NCBI RefSeq assembly: GCF_037975245.1
Contig: NC_092565.1
Span: 7,990,999 to 8,054,998, forward strand
Source: Apostichopus japonicus
Lineage: Eukaryota; Echinodermata; Holothuroidea; Aspidochirotida; Stichopodidae
DNA: 64,000 bases
Reading direction: 5' to 3'
Positions 39,485 to 53,500 of the stretch are shown here, piece by piece. The notes under the pieces were generated by a model, which saw nothing but the letters and a program-made list of their open reading frames with translations, searched no databases and was not told the origin of the DNA. Made by a program: the position numbers and the translations under genes. Within the stretch, counting starts at the first letter, position 1; the number at the start of each line of letters is the position of its first letter.

Positions 39485-42400
39485 CATACACATGTGCAAT
39501 AGGCAAAGTGCATACCCTTCTGGTTTGTTATGACACTAGCTGAAAGCTCTTGTGTTGTGACCTGTAATGTGAGGCTTAACCTGTGACATGTTCCACTATC
39601 CACCACTGTCCCTACCACTTCCCCAGGCAACCAATGTTGACAATTTCATTCATTAATATTTCTATATATTTATTAATATTGGAAGCATTTTAAATGATGA
39701 AATATATCTGTAAAGCTGTAAATATTTTTTTCACAAACAGCAATTGATTTTGTTTGTTTGTTATAACAGATATTGGAAGTAGTAACTAACTATTATATAG
39801 TGTTTGTAATGCAAAATAGATCACAAACATGATGAAGCCACCTTCCTCCTCCCACATCCTTCACACATATAATCTTCCTCGTACAAACAAAGACACCCTC
39901 CTCTACCTCCTCCACCCCCTCCCTCTACCCAAAAACAAACCCCCTCCATCCAGTAGAGACTTCTCAATTTGAAATCACTTTCCAGTAAGCTGCTTCTCTA
40001 CTTAGTTCTAAATACCTTAGGTTTAGTGTGCATACCAACACCATTCCAAGAACACCTTATAACTACCTAACTTTGTAACTACATATTACTTGACTGTGAA
40101 TGTCTTGGTTTACCGTGCAGCCTGCCACCAAGTCTCAAGAATAAGGCATATTGAAAAATTCCTCACATACTTATAAAGTTTTACAGTTACTACCAAACAT
40201 AATACCTGGTAACTAAATAAAGATCGCATCGGTATCCCCAACTGACACAGAACAAAAACAACTTTTAAGCAGAACCATATCTTAGCATATAAATGTATAA
40301 AGCTATATTTTGAAATGTAACTTTCAATGTTTACTAAATATGACTATCAATTTAGACATTATATTATACATTATATAAAATTAGGCACAGACAGGATACT
40401 AAACCTACATGTGGTATTTAATAATGTGAGATAAAAAGGAAGACCTCTTCTTGGTAATTGACACCCTCTCCCTAGCACACTTTTACAGGCAGGGGGGGGT
40501 TGTGCAATTTTTGTGTGTCGGCCCCTGTGTGTGTATCACACTAAAAGCCCTAAGTTTCTATCTAAAATTATACTTTCAAATATTGTAAAGATTTCCTATT
40601 AACCAACTGACCAGCAAATGCATCATCATTATCATCATCATCATAAAAACCTATAAAACAATGCAATTAAGATATTTATGTAAACTAAATTTAAGAAAAA
40701 TAAATTTGAGGGGATAGTTCTTCTTTTTTTTTGACATTAAACTCAAAAAGATAAAAAGAGATATCAATTATTATGCACTATTTCTATAACTAAGATAGAG
40801 CCATAGTCATAACAACTTAATACAAACCATATATGCTAGGCAAAACAGACTACTATGAAAAGAAAACTGCAGCAGGCAGAAATAATATAGAAGAATGTGC
40901 AAACCAGGAGGGAATTTAATTAAAGAAATACAAATGAGCAGAATATCCAACTTATAATGGAAGTAATAATCATACAAACTGAATACTGGAAGACTTTTAC
41001 ACATCAGGGGAAGATATAAGATGTACTGTGAAGCTATTAGAATTCTGACATTTAAACATAAAGGTAGTTTTAGGTACTATTGCGTCAGGAGATGAGGGAT
41101 GGTGGGAAGCATGATTTTGACTTGTGGGGGCACTTACTTTCAAACATCCCGAAAAAAATGAATGCTCTGTGCCTTCTGTACGACCACATAATCTGAACAC
41201 AATTTGAATAATGCGAAAATGTGAAAACGGTAATTTTCATTAACAAAGATGGGAACTCCTTATCGCTGATATGGGGCACTTTTCCCCCATGGTGGAGGTT
41301 GCATGCCACCAATTCCCCCCCCCCCTCCATCTTCCAAGGGTCCACCACCCCTGCTTGAATGCTGCTGCAACTAAGAGATATATGTCATTGAAGGCACTTG
41401 GTTGCTTCTCATTAAGGAGATACTTACCCTTCAATCCAAATTTTGTGTCCCACAAACTTGATGTAATAGTTAAATTTTGCACTTATACACCTTTGAAATC
41501 TATGCATTATTTTAGTTCTCCTATGGAAACTGGTAGACAGCTGTTAAGATACATATGTTTTCATCATTCTCTCATTCTAATAATGGAAAAAGAATAATAT
41601 CACCAGAATTTAGTGAGTACAACTCCAACATGTGGCTGTAAGTTAGTCTTTAACACTCAGTTTAATGGCTGGTAAGACTCGCGCAAAAAGAAACGTCTAA
41701 TGCCGGTAATCTGACCCAGTTTTCGAATGAGGTGAAACAGAAGTGTTAGACACCACCATCGATCCCAGAAAATAGGCACACAGCTTGCTACCTTCTGTAA
41801 TTAGACACTAGTGTACAGTCAGTACATACAGCTGCGGTCAATACCCACAGCACAGTGTGTAAACGATACAGCGATGGACATCTCAGGTCCAGCTAAAGAT
41901 AACAAGGTATCACGTTTCATTACTGTCTGCATTTTTTAGCGACAAGCAGAAAACTTCACTCCTAAGCAACGGAAAGTTAACTTTTACAGAGCGCGGCACA
42001 CGGTTTGGGGCGAGTCTTCAATGCCTTTAAACTTTATCAAAACAAAAACTGCACCAAAAAGCTAATTGAAAATTTAGCAAAAAACAGTTCAGTGCTAAAA
42101 TAATAATCTTATCTAGGCAAACAACTTGACTAGCTTAACAGTGACCTGTCAGTTTGACAGCTGATACTAGTCAAAGGCATTTGATATTAAACCAACCAAA
42201 ATTCAAGCTAACTTCAAGCATGTGAGGTACTATATGAGTTGCATAAGTCGAGTTAATGACACTGTGCAGCACTCTATGGAGTATGCTTGTAGTGTATTGT
42301 CAACTTTCATTTGAAATAATAAAGAGAAACTTGAAAACTTTGCGCTTTACAAATTCGCTTATTGTCTCGGTTTAACACAAACTGAGAAGTTTCGGTGGCC

Positions 42401-42910
42401 TCGAAAAAGTAAGAACTGGAAAGGATATCATTCATTAATTGACTAACTAATTGAAATTCAACTGATGATAAAATTGTGAGTTTTGGGGAAATCTGAGGCT
42501 CAACAATTGAAGTGGGAGGACTACTTAATTTAACCAAAAGACCATTATATCAGTTTGTCAGATGCACCCCAAAAGGTCAATGAAAAATACTTTGAACCAA
42601 AAATGCAAATAGCTGTTTAAATGTAAAAAGAAGTAAGTAAAAAGAAGTGGAATCTGCTAATGATGTGCTCAATAATGGTTTTTTGTTACCTTAACCAAAT
42701 AAATGGAAGAATTTTGAAAGACTGTCCTCTTACTTTTTTTTTTTAAATGTTCCTTTCAAAGGAATAGTTATACACTTATTTTCAAACAAATCTGTACATA
42801 TTGCTTTAAACTTCTTCTTATTTATATGGAATAAAATGGATTACTGAAAGAACCAGTCATTTAAATTTATGTGGAATTTACACTTTTAAAAAATGTTCAA
42901 CTGAATTTTG
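39485..42910. other. Spacer downstream of PRADC1
   Basis: AT-rich. The right part is probably PRADC1 3' UTR (minus strand), but I cannot place its poly(A) site. A 61-base window at 41875 starts ATGGACATCTCAGGTCC and meets a weak GTATCA donor, but no matching downstream exons are seen, so it is not called. A G/C-rich patch at 41283-41350 looks like transposon remains. Confidence 0.35.
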
Positions 42911-45900
42911 CTACCAGAGCGTCCAAGGTGCTTTATTGATTTGGCCGATAGGAATACCTGTGATGTTGTATGGCATAGTCAGTACTGCACTCCTCACACC
43001 ATTTCTCACCAGAGATTCTACGATCCGCTGCCTGAAATTAATAATACAATGCAACTTGAGTAAACTGACCACTAGGACAGATGAGTAGGCAGAAAATTAT
43101 AATCAAGTAAAATATGATCATTTTGGGGGGCTAACAGATTCAAATTGCCAAAACCTGGTCTTACTAAGAAACTTACCTAATATTCATTGCTTTCTAAGCA
43201 CCTGGTTGCATTCCATTTCACATGTAAACAACAAAGTTGAGTGTGTTGACATGATCCATTGGCATAGGAGCCCAATTTGATTTGGGGGGGCTGTAGACTC
43301 CCCCGAAAAATATAACCAACATTTTTTGCACGCTCCGCGCACATTTAACATCTTAATGTGCATATCATAAAGTCATGCATTGGTTATTACATCGCATGCC
43401 AACAACATACAATCATTTGCTGTGTTCTTACTCTTCCATATTGGTTATAATTATTGGGGAAGTCGTTATAATGATCATAATAATATTACTTCAACCATTG
43501 GAAAACACATTGCAAATTATTTTTCTTTCAGTAGGTGCCTGAAAAATTCTCATTCCCCCAGGTCCCCCCCCCCCCCCGCCTCCTACGCCTATGCTACTTC
43601 ATTACATTGAAAATGAATTTCAGTCAATCTAAAGAACTACACTGTTATGGGTCTTTTTAATATCAGACAGCTACCAAAACTTCTCGAATGCGATTCAAAC
43701 GTGCTGGATTAATAAACAGAAAGCTAGTTGGTTTGTGATTCCTTTGCCATATTAATTTGCTCAAAATTCTACATCACCAGACTAATGTAGAGCAAAATTT
43801 GTCCAAAAATTATGTGAGAACCAGAATACGATCAGAGATGTCCAACTGTGATTTGTAGCACTCATTTGTGGGCATCGACCAATTTATTATAACTGATAAG
43901 GTGAGGTAATCCAACTTTCAAATTCTAAGAAGACAAAACCTGAAAGGGTCCAAGATTCAAAAGCTTAGTATTGCATAGTATTCAAAAGCATAGGATTGCA
44001 TAGTATTCAAAGGCATCGTATTGCATAGTATTCACAAGCATAGGATTGCATAGTTTTCAAAAGGATAGTATCGCCCCCAATCATCATGATAAAATCTCTA
44101 TTGTTTGATATTGAGTACACTAAAGTGCTGCAAAAGATTTTGCAGCTGCAGTTGCTTTTCGTTTCAACATTGTGCCTTGGGCTAATTTTTTCGTACAAAA
44201 TGTCAAACATTTAGTTAGTGTTTGTTACATTTAGATGACAGATATTATGCAGACAGATTGTAATGCCATATGTCGGTTGGTTATCGTAACCCTGAATCCT
44301 CCTTGGATTAGCAGGATTAACTGGTCACAATCAGCCTGTTGGATTAGCTGGATTAACTGATCACAATCAGCCTGAACCATTGGATGCTACTCACCCATCA
44401 CGACCGAGCATAAATGCTGCAGGGAGTACCGTCTCCCTCTCAGTGTCATCTCCGATCATGTCAATGAAGGCCCAGTCGTTTTGGGAGTTATTGTCGTAGA
44501 TAAAAACTGCAGCTGCACCCGAGTCAGCTACATTAACTGCTTTGGAAAGAAATGAGCAGCCTCTGGAAAAATAAAGGTTTTCGGCAAAATAGATCTCTCT
44601 TTCACAGCAGGCTTGGGGTAATCGTAATCAGTAATCGTAATCGATTACAATCGATTACATTTTTTGAAGTAATCGTAATCGATTACTTTTGTGAAAATTA
44701 CAAAGCAATCGTAATCGTAATCGATTACAAGGGCAAAGTAATCGTAATCATATTACATTTATGATTACAGTGAAATTTGAATGAGAAGTGCAAAATTAGT
44801 AGAAATGATTAAAACTAATTCTTACTATTGGCTATTAGTGTGACCAAAGAAGTGTTCCTGCTTCTAGAATTCTCTAGCACAATAAACTTATACTAAGAAG
44901 TAGGCTACTGGGGATTTGATCGCCATATTCAAGGATTTTTTATCACCAGAATTATTCTGTTCAATGCTGCCTCTCAGCATTCACAATCCTTTTGCATACA
45001 CAACTGGTTGACATTAGTTGACATGGTGTGCTGATTATAGAAAATTATTTCATTAGTATATTAAACACTTAACAAACAATAACAGTCAGGCTGACAAAAT
45101 ACACCCTTTAAATTCATTAAAGTAAGTAAATTTGATAAATAATTCCATTTGCCATGTTCAGTGGGCCACAAGGCTCAGGTGTAGCAGCTATTGAAAGCAC
45201 ATTGCTATTTCAATGCCTGGTAGGAATTGTAGATATACTTCCACAATTTTGTCCGTATATACTGTAAATGCCCTTCCTTTGCCCCATTTCATTGCCCTAT
45301 TTCCCGGCAGAGAGTTATATTAAACAGATATGCAGAGGATTGTGCAAGTAACCACAATGTAATCGTGATTGTAATCACGATTACATTACAATGTAATCGT
45401 AATCGATTACTTCAACTTTAGGCTGTAATCTTAATCGTAATCATACATTCTCAAGTAATTGTAATCGATTACATTCAGATGTAATCACCCCAAGCCTGTT
45501 TCACAGACAACCAACTCATGGTGTGTTGTGTACGCTAATTATTGAAAGTTCTGTGCCGATCCAATGACAAGGAAGGTTGTAATTACTGTAGGACAGGGTT
45601 TCTTGTACAGTACATTATTCTGAAACAGCATGATGTTGACAAATGATCGTGCCTAATTTTCCCAAAAACATTGTTTGCTTCTAGATCAGTTAGATGACAT
45701 TGTTTTGATGTCAACTCTAATACCTTGAGAGTATGGACAAATCATATGAGGGCAAATGGGTTTTACAAGTATCACAGTGAGGGCACTTCATATTTGGGGT
45801 TTCGTTGGTGCGATAAAATTTGCCAAGTTGGTTCTCTTACCCTCTCTTCACCAATGCAATTTGATCTTGAACATCCAAACTATTCTCTAGGGTTCTGCAT

Positions 45901-48819
45901 CCGTCAGCGGGTAATGAAGGCACAAGTTCAATCTCATCGTAGTACTGTTCCTGAAATAGGTTTGAAAACATTAAAAATTGGATCAATAACATATGTATAA
46001 GATCTAGATCTCAAAAAAAATCCAACGTAGAAAAACAAAGAGGGAAATATGACTTTCAATGGCTTGCTACAGACGCTTGGCTGATGGAGTTTTAAATAAA
46101 ACATATAAACAGGTATGTCAGGGGGCAAAAGACCTTTCCATTTCATAGTCATATATGGACACCTTCAATGTCACCTTTGCACTGAGCTTGCACACTGCTT
46201 CTTCTAAACAATTGTTTTAACAGGTGCTGATCGTATTGTCTGACTCGTGGTCTACTGTACATGTCACACCAGTTTTAACTTGATCATAAGTTCCATGAAA
46301 ACTTTCCTTAAAAAGAGAATGGGGTGGGAAAGGAAAGTAATGTTGGGGGGGGGGGGGTTGGTGCGGGGGAGTACAGGTGGCTTAGACAAAAGATAGAGAA
46401 GAGGGAATGGGCAGAGATTATTGAGGAGAGAATGCTCTGTTAAATCTAGGGATCTACTGGATTTTAAATTCAGCCGGATTTCCGGACAGATTTAAGGAAT
46501 CTTTCAAATTCAGTATTTGGCCAGAATTTTTACTAAATTATTATGTACTCTGTTAAATCTCATATGACCTTTGACCACTGACAAACCAATAAGGATACTG
46601 CACTCAATGAAATCAAATACAGAATGTAATTGCAGCTTGAAGCTTATTCCAGTACCACTGTACTGTAGTTGTACCTGTATTTCTCCACTCATGAACTTCT
46701 TCAATATACAGTAAGGCTTTAAAAAACATGCACATTTTCATACACAGTCATAAAGAATAATTTAGGCTAGATTTAAGACATTGGGTTATTGAACATGAAA
46801 TCAAAATGTTTACTTTGCAAACATTGCCAGGTGTACTTACAAATAAACCCCCAAAAGTTCTTGCTGGTTTTACTTCATAGACGTAACTGACATCCTCTGG
46901 GTACAAAATTTTCAAAAAGAAAGTTTCCCAAATGCCAATGTAACCTGTTAACCAAAACATAATTAAGAAACATCAAACAAATAGTTTGTATTAATTTGCA
47001 TTTTGAAGTCTCCATAGTTAGTTGCCTAGGCCAATGTAGAATTTTGTTGTAGCATACATTGAGCTAATTCTGGTGTGGTTGTTTGTACTTCACATCTGAA
47101 CAGGTTTATTTCATTGCTATGTCAGGACACGTTTTCTTGGTAGAAGACGATTACATTGATATTTTGATACTTTCTGCACCAGCTTTGAACTAGGCCTGGC
47201 CTAGTTTTCAGGGAACACATGGTACCAGTTGTGCAAACAGGCCTAGCCTAATGTAACTTTGTAGACTAGCCAAGCTCATGCCAACCTACCAATAATTTGC
47301 ATACTCTTACTTCTATCACAGTGTTTAACATTGAAATTGGAGCTATTTTGTCACATTGGTCAAAGTGCCTCATGAAAAAGTAAAGGATAAGCAGGCTGAA
47401 ACAAGAGAAATGAAATCCAGAAGCAGTAGTGTAAAAAACCAAAGTGGAGGAACTCATGACTTTAATATACCAATTGTTGTTTTAAACTAATGACGAAAAG
47501 GTTTATGTTACAGTATGTAACGCTTCTAGTGCAGCCTATATTATGGAATAATGATTGAGTTAGGAGGATGAAAAGTTGGCTTATGTTGTGCCCTAATGAA
47601 AGTTATGCCACTAAGAAACTTAGGATGGTATACAGTAACTCCATGTTAAAGAACAACATTCTTTAATTTATGTTTAAAGGGCAAAGGTAACAATGAAATC
47701 ATTGGTTTTGCTCTACTTTATTTCACCGTTACTAGTTTAATCAGATTCCACCAGAAAGTGATAGCTTTATGCCTGCTTAAGATCTCCAGTCGGAACAGTC
47801 AAAGCAAGGAAAATTGCCGAACTAATACTAGGGTTAGGGATATGTTAGTGAGTATCAGTGACCATTTTATTGCACACATTACCCAACTAGATAGCAAGGC
47901 AAATTACCGTATTGCCTAGGCCTACTACTAGTAGTACTAGCAGTAGTATAGTCAAGGCTTCATAATTGACGCACGCCCGTAATTGACGCACCTTCAATTA
48001 TTACTAGCAACGATACAGCAGGCCACCTAAACTTTTTGCAGTCAAGCAGAATTACATATTTCATGAGTTTGAATCCATTTCAGCTATTTGCCGACTAAAT
48101 TGTGGAACTTTTGAAGCTTTTAACACCCTCCCCCCAGTTTTGCACAAGTTTTGGACATTTGGAAATCTTACACCCTAAAAGTAACCAACATTACATCAAC
48201 ATGATAACGCTACTCTCTGAGACCTGACCTGTCTGAGCTAAGAGGCTCAGAGCATAGCAAACAGCATCTAAAGTCAATGGATGTTTACTAAAGTCTACAC
48301 TACAGTTAGCTTATCAACGCATGTGTCAATTTAGGGGTATGAAAGAACTTGATACGGCAGACATTTTGTGGTCAAATTCTGCTCAATTGTACGGTGCATA
48401 AGCACAGAACCTTAAATATTTTGAGATCATAACATTTTGGAGGAACTAAACATATGAAAAACACATACAGTTGAATGATTTGGATTTTTCCTTGATAGAC
48501 ATCGTTGATCAAATCCTTAGGTGCGTCAATTATGAGCCCTCCATGCTACTGTATTCGTAAAGTTAGTACTTATGCTAGCCTAACGTTAGCAAGTGCTTAT
48601 TCAATTACACGTCAGCTGAACCTTGCTCTGCTAACATAAATGCATCACAATAAACGCTAATCTGGTCGATCTATTTCCAATTATGGCACAAAAATTCATT
48701 TTGTCTCTCTACGACATACAACTAGCACATCAGCGAGACTTACACTGGACCACGGGAACAGAAAGAGCAAAGAGCAACATAAGGAAAAATTTCCTTTGCG
48801 AGCCCATGGGGGCGGCCAT
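42911..48819 (-). CDS. PRADC1: Protease-associated domain-containing protein 1
   Basis: Minus-strand exons 48744-48819, 46841-46944, 45841-45950, 44395-44562 and 42911-43031; all GT-AG, phases agree, 192 residues against 188 in human PRADC1 (PAP21). The first exon gives a signal peptide (MAAPMGSQRKFFLMLLFALS). The rest is one PA domain: PARTFGGLF, DVQDQIALVKRGGCSFLSK, AAAVFIYDNNSQNDWAF, PAAFMLGRDGQRI, and a tail MPYNITGIPIG...NKAPWTLW equivalent to the human ending PPWTFW. The NIT sequon sits where human has its glycosylated NVT. PA domains without an attached protease are thought to mediate binding; human PRADC1 is a secreted glycoprotein of unsettled role. The first intron holds the 47955-48540 element and the intron 44563-45840 holds a hAT element; neither touches coding sequence. 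Confidence 0.93.
43257..43593. mobile_element. Miniature inverted-repeat element in PRADC1 intron
   Basis: CATTGGCATAGGAGCC at 43257 and the inverse of CATAGGCGTAGGAGGC ending at 43593 form imperfect 16-base terminal repeats, each next to poly-G/C blocks. The ends resemble those of the element at 39199. No matching flanking duplication is visible, so the insertion is older or the ends are eroded. Confidence 0.6.
43960..44078. repeat. ~27-bp tandem repeat in PRADC1 intron
   Basis: Four to five copies of about AGGATTGCATAGTATTCAAA plus a short variable part. Non-coding. Confidence 0.8.
44608..45498. mobile_element. hAT element, 891 bp, with perfect 8-bp target duplication
   Basis: Termini CAGGCTTGGGGTAATCG and the inverse CACCCCAAGCCTG. 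The direct repeat TTTCACAG abuts both ends (44600-44607 and 45499-45506), diagnostic of hAT. Both subterminal regions are packed with copies of GTAATCGTAATCGATTAC in both orientations (about 44619-44765 and 45356-45487), while the centre is AT-rich and unrelated. No transposase frame remains or fits. It lies in the PRADC1 intron next to the 44395-44562 exon. Confidence 0.92.
47955..48540. mobile_element. Inverted-repeat element in PRADC1 intron 1
   Basis: AGGCTTCATAATTGACGCAC at 47955 is matched in inverse by GTGCGTCAATTATGAGCCCT ending at 48540. On the left, AATTGACGCAC occurs twice in tandem. No coding content. The target duplication could not be defined, so the superfamily is open. Confidence 0.6.
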
Positions 48820-49187
48820 TTTGAAATGAAGCACGATATCGTTATATACAGTGCATAGTCGTTGATAAGCGGGTATTCTTAAATATACGGAAGCGTAGAG
48901 AGGGCAACACTATGTGAGTGAAATGGGTATGTATCACAAAATCAAGCAACTTGTCTATCAAGTTTCAATTTTTTAATGGGAAGGGTGGCTTCACTGCAGA
49001 CTGTAAGTCATGTTGTGTCGCCTATCATCAACTCGTGCTAAAGTTGTCATCTAGTAGTCTATTGCCAAGATTTGACAACAAGGTCCAGTCACATAACTTA
49101 GATGGTAACTTTGAATGGTTTCTTGCATAGTCTGTGTTCTGATTTCGGCTTCAAATTCAAGTTGTTGACATTTGGTCATGTTTCCAG

Positions 49188-49880
49188 GGTAGAAGGGATT
49201 TGTTTGCCAGGAATGGGTTGCACTTAGCTAATACTGGGGCCCTGTTGTTTGGTAGGATGGTGAATTACTCTGTTGAACAGCTATGTTTAAACTAAATTGG
49301 GGGGGGGGGGCAATGGAGGCAGGCATACATTTTGATAAGGATTATATTTCTAGTGGAGGTGCTTATAGGCATTTTGAAAGCAAGGAGAGTGATAGTTATA
49401 GTTCTAACATTATCAGGAGGCATGCTAAGGTATGATAGTTTCAGGGATAAGGTGAAGATTATCTTTACCAATGCTAGAAGTATTCGTAAAAATTTTGCTG
49501 AATGAGGATCTGAAACCTGAGGTGTTTGGTATCACAGAATCTTTGTTAAGGGAGGACATTGATTAGTGCCGAGGTTTCTTACCCGGGGTATGTTGTGTAT
49601 CGTCAGGATAGGAGGGAGACTGATAATGGTATTGGTGGGGGAGTTTTACTGTGTATGTTAGGGATGATATTGTAAGTGTTGAGAAATCTTGGCTAAGTTT
49701 TGTGAATCACCGAGCAGATAACTTTTTTTTTTTCATTCTAAATTCACATATTTACGATGTTTTTCGTTGTTTTATCGTTACGTGGCCGGGTGCTTTATTT
49801 CGGGTCTGTCACATCAACAACAACTTAATGAGTGCATTCAAATTCACTTTGTGGAACACTGCAACTGGAGCTTATTAGTG
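49188..49880 (+). mobile_element. Decayed CR1-like LINE fragment
   Basis: The left part (49189-49293) reads RDLFARNGLHLANTGALLFG and ends in a stop; this matches the C-terminus of the SGNH-esterase-type ORF1 of CR1-like non-LTR elements. After a spacer with a G-run comes the start of an endonuclease ORF2: KVKIIFTNARSIRKN, DLKPEVFGITESLL, GYVVYRQDRRETDNGIGGGV, YVRDDIVSVEK. These blocks lie in different frames separated by stops, so ORF2 is dead. The reverse transcriptase is absent. The copy is truncated on both sides. Confidence 0.75.
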
Positions 49881-50522
49881 TACCCTAGGAGAGAATACAA
49901 TATTTTATTGTAAACTTGTTTTTTAGCTTCAATGTAAACTTGAACAATATCCGATGTAACCATAAATGAGGTTTTGGTTGAGGGATGGTTCATCCGCAAC
50001 GCAACTTTCCATCTTGGACGGGCATGTCTTATTTATCAGTCGACGGAGCTATTATCATATATATATTTTGTTTAGGCTACTCGTTTGTCGGCGGCCTGTA
50101 TATTAAATTAAGAGTAGGCCACACTTAACATATAGGGTCTCTCAGCTACAATTAGTAGCTCATTGTAGTCAGTCCATTCTTTTAGTACGCTCAATCCAAC
50201 AACGCCCCATATCGTGTAACTAAAATATGTAATATTCAGACTTTATGTCTTGCAGTATATTTAGTAACGACTTTTCGAACAACTTCACCAGCTGATTTAA
50301 CGTGGCGCTCTACTGTGTGAAACCGTTTCCTTCGATATCGGCTATGTCTCCCAACCACCACCGTAAGAAAAGGTATACTCCAATAACATTGTATATAAAC
50401 AAGCCCAGTTCATTTGGGAAATCCTTTTGCAGTTACACAACAGCCGGTACACACATCACGTCAGAGATTGGACTGTGTAAGCGGGGAATTTGTTTAAGTT
50501 GAAGTTCGATTGAGTACTAAAG
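49881..50522 (+). other. PSTK upstream region
   Basis: Sequence between the LINE fragment and the PSTK start codon. A modestly GC-richer stretch (50290-50520) probably holds the promoter and 5' UTR; no core element is distinct. Confidence 0.35.
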
Positions 50523-53500
50523 ATGTCTTCTACGCTGCAAGATAACGTTTGTCTTGCACTTCTTTCGGGGATTCCTGCGGCAGGAAAAACAACCCTCTCT
50601 AACCTTTTCTGTGAATTCGTTAACACTATTCCCTTTGATTTAAATGTTTGTGACCAAAAAGGCCGCTTGAGGGTTCTACACATTGTTTATGACAAGCTAA
50701 TCCCAGAAGACCTGGACTTTGCACAGGTATGTACAATCGCATTAAGCTTAGGGCCTACACCGTTAGCCAATTTTATAATCGGTGGAGTAAACAGACTTTT
50801 CATCTAGGGAGGGGGGGGGGGGTTAACATAAACTTGATATATTGTAGAGGGGGGGGGGTGGGGCTGATTGCCAATATATTGACCTGTCATCGAGAATGCT
50901 TTAGCTGTCTGCATGGGGTCCTGGAAGCTATACGATATGGTGGACTTAAGAGGCTTCAGAGCTTTCACATTTTATCCAATTTTCCGAGATTTTAGCCAGG
51001 GCAATCACTCCCAGCATCCTCTGGTTAGGCGCTTGGAGAAAGTCACTATTCTCTTAGCTGATAATACTGCATGATCTGTTCTCATACTGTTTACATTACA
51101 TAAATGTATCGTTGACACAACAAAAGCCTATGTATTTCATTATGATTGGATGATTCATTTTGTCATCATTGGTGCAAAACTAGGGAGGGGACATTCCCTA
51201 ACAGCCGTCTATATCCCCCATCCCCAATGTCGTCATGTATATCCCCAGCGTGTATAAAGAAATAAAGTCAGTTTGAGATTGCTCGTCAAACAGTTCAGTT
51301 CATTTCTACTTCACTGTTCAGATTGTTTCTACTTCACTGTTCAGTTCGTTTCTACTTCACTACTGGTCATCACACCTATTTCATCACATAAGTTTCTTGT
51401 GTATCCATAAATCAAGTGTTGGATTCAATATTTCAGAGTTTTTGCTCTCATGGTCTTTTTTGTTTCTTCGAACTAATTCGGTCAGTAAATTCAATCAACT
51501 GCAACAAGTCACTGTATGTTTAAGTTTTTTGGTTGAGTTGGGGAGAACTTGAGGGTGACTTAAAATTGTCTAATAATTGCCTCAATCTCTTTCTGAGAAC
51601 ACACTGTTTACATTGATTCTCAACAGGAGAGCAATTCATCTACCTGGAAACAGTACCGTGAGCAGATTCATTCCTGTATCGACAAACTCTTAGATGTGCT
51701 TTTATCCAATGATGTCACCCTCATTGATGCCCTTGACAGAATGAAAGCAACTGAGGTAACCGATGGCAACGGAAATGTAAGATCTGTCAAGAATAACTTT
51801 TGTGAAAGTCTGACACATCAGCTGAGCAAGTGTTCATCAATTACCAGACCTTTAGCAACGGTGTTACTGGTGGATGATAATTTCTTCTACCGGAGTATGC
51901 GGTATGAATATTATCAGCTTGCCCGCAAATGTGAGTCATTTCTTCTAGATCATCGGCTGTATAATTTTCTTTTCATTCTTTTCTCTCAAAAATTTGTTTA
52001 AATGATCGTTAAACCAGTTCTGCATCAGATTCTAGTGTGCTAGGCAGTAATGTAGTAAAGATCTGTCTGAGATAAAGACCCTGAGACCAGGAAGTTTGAG
52101 AGCCGAAGACTCCAGACTGAGATGGTCTTAAACCAGATAAAACTGTCCTTGTGAAATATTGTGATCCACTCTAACAGACAGTACTATGGTCATCTCCAAT
52201 CCTTTTGAACAAGGGAAGCCAACAATTTCACATGTAGAAGAATGAGCCTTTCAATCAGACCAAGATGGGATATAGAAATACTGTATTACAATGTAGAAAC
52301 CTACAAGAAGCTGGCTACTTTGTAGAGAAGGTTTAATTCCATACTCTCTTCCATACTCTAATAATAACTATTTAGGTTAATTTTTTAACAAGCCTTGTTC
52401 TTTTTTCAGCTGGTTAATTTTTACTTATAGACAAATTGTGATTTATATGTTTCACAAATAACTTTGAATCTAGCCTTATGTTTTAAAGGTTTCTTATATT
52501 TTTATCGATTTACTGTTTTTTTGTTTCCTCTTCAGATTCGGTCGGGTTCTGTCAAGTCCACATTTCTTGTCCTATTAATATTGCCATTAGCAGAAACGCT
52601 CAGAGACCTAATCCGATATCCCTAGAAACTTACGGAAATATGCTGCAAAAGATGGAAGAACCTGATATGACTAGAGCGACCTGGGAAACGAATTACCTCA
52701 TCGTCGATGGAGGTTACGAGTTTAACCATCTGCAATTGTAAGATCCTGTGTATTTGTCTGTTTGTCTCTTCAAGTGATTAATAGAATAACTTAAGACATG
52801 GATTGAACTTTGATATCGATAGGTGTGTCATTAACCCTGTGAGAAGCCATGTATCTTGATTTGTCAGCTTGGAGTCAGTATCGAGGCAGTGCAAAAATGA
52901 CTCGGAGCTAAGATAAGAAAGTTGCTTAGACTATATTACAAGTAATCAAAATAATATATTCTGTAATATATATAATATATTAACTGAAGTCACCAATTTA
53001 AAAGTCGCACTGTACCCAGATGATTAGTCATGAATACTAATAATTGTCAGTGTTGTGAGAGTTTCGGAACTAAATTTAAAACCATTTATTAAAATCAAAC
53101 CCATAAAAGTTGTAGCTAAATAATTAATTTGTGCCATACAATGTTGTTCTGTGATGTTTATACCACTCAGTAACATTTGTCTGTCATATGTTATGTCTTT
53201 GTTTTTTTTTCCTCATTCCTTCATCAGATCTCAAATGTGGGGTACTATAAATGATGCCTTTCTAAATCCTGTCCAACCAGTTGAAGAGGATGACATAGAG
53301 GCAAAGGTCAGGAAAGTCAATGGCTTTATAAATATTTAAATGCCTAGTATAATTTTATAAATATATACACACCTAGTATACTTTTATTAACATATATACA
53401 TACCTAGTTTACTTAAAAAAATATAATAAATAATAACAATATACATTATAAAAATCAATAAATGACTGTAATAGGGGCACTACCAACTCTTCCAATTTAC

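Noticed and set aside
41875-41908. A possible first coding exon on the plus strand starting MDISGPAKDNK
   Set aside because: The donor is weak and no phase-matched downstream exon was found before PRADC1.
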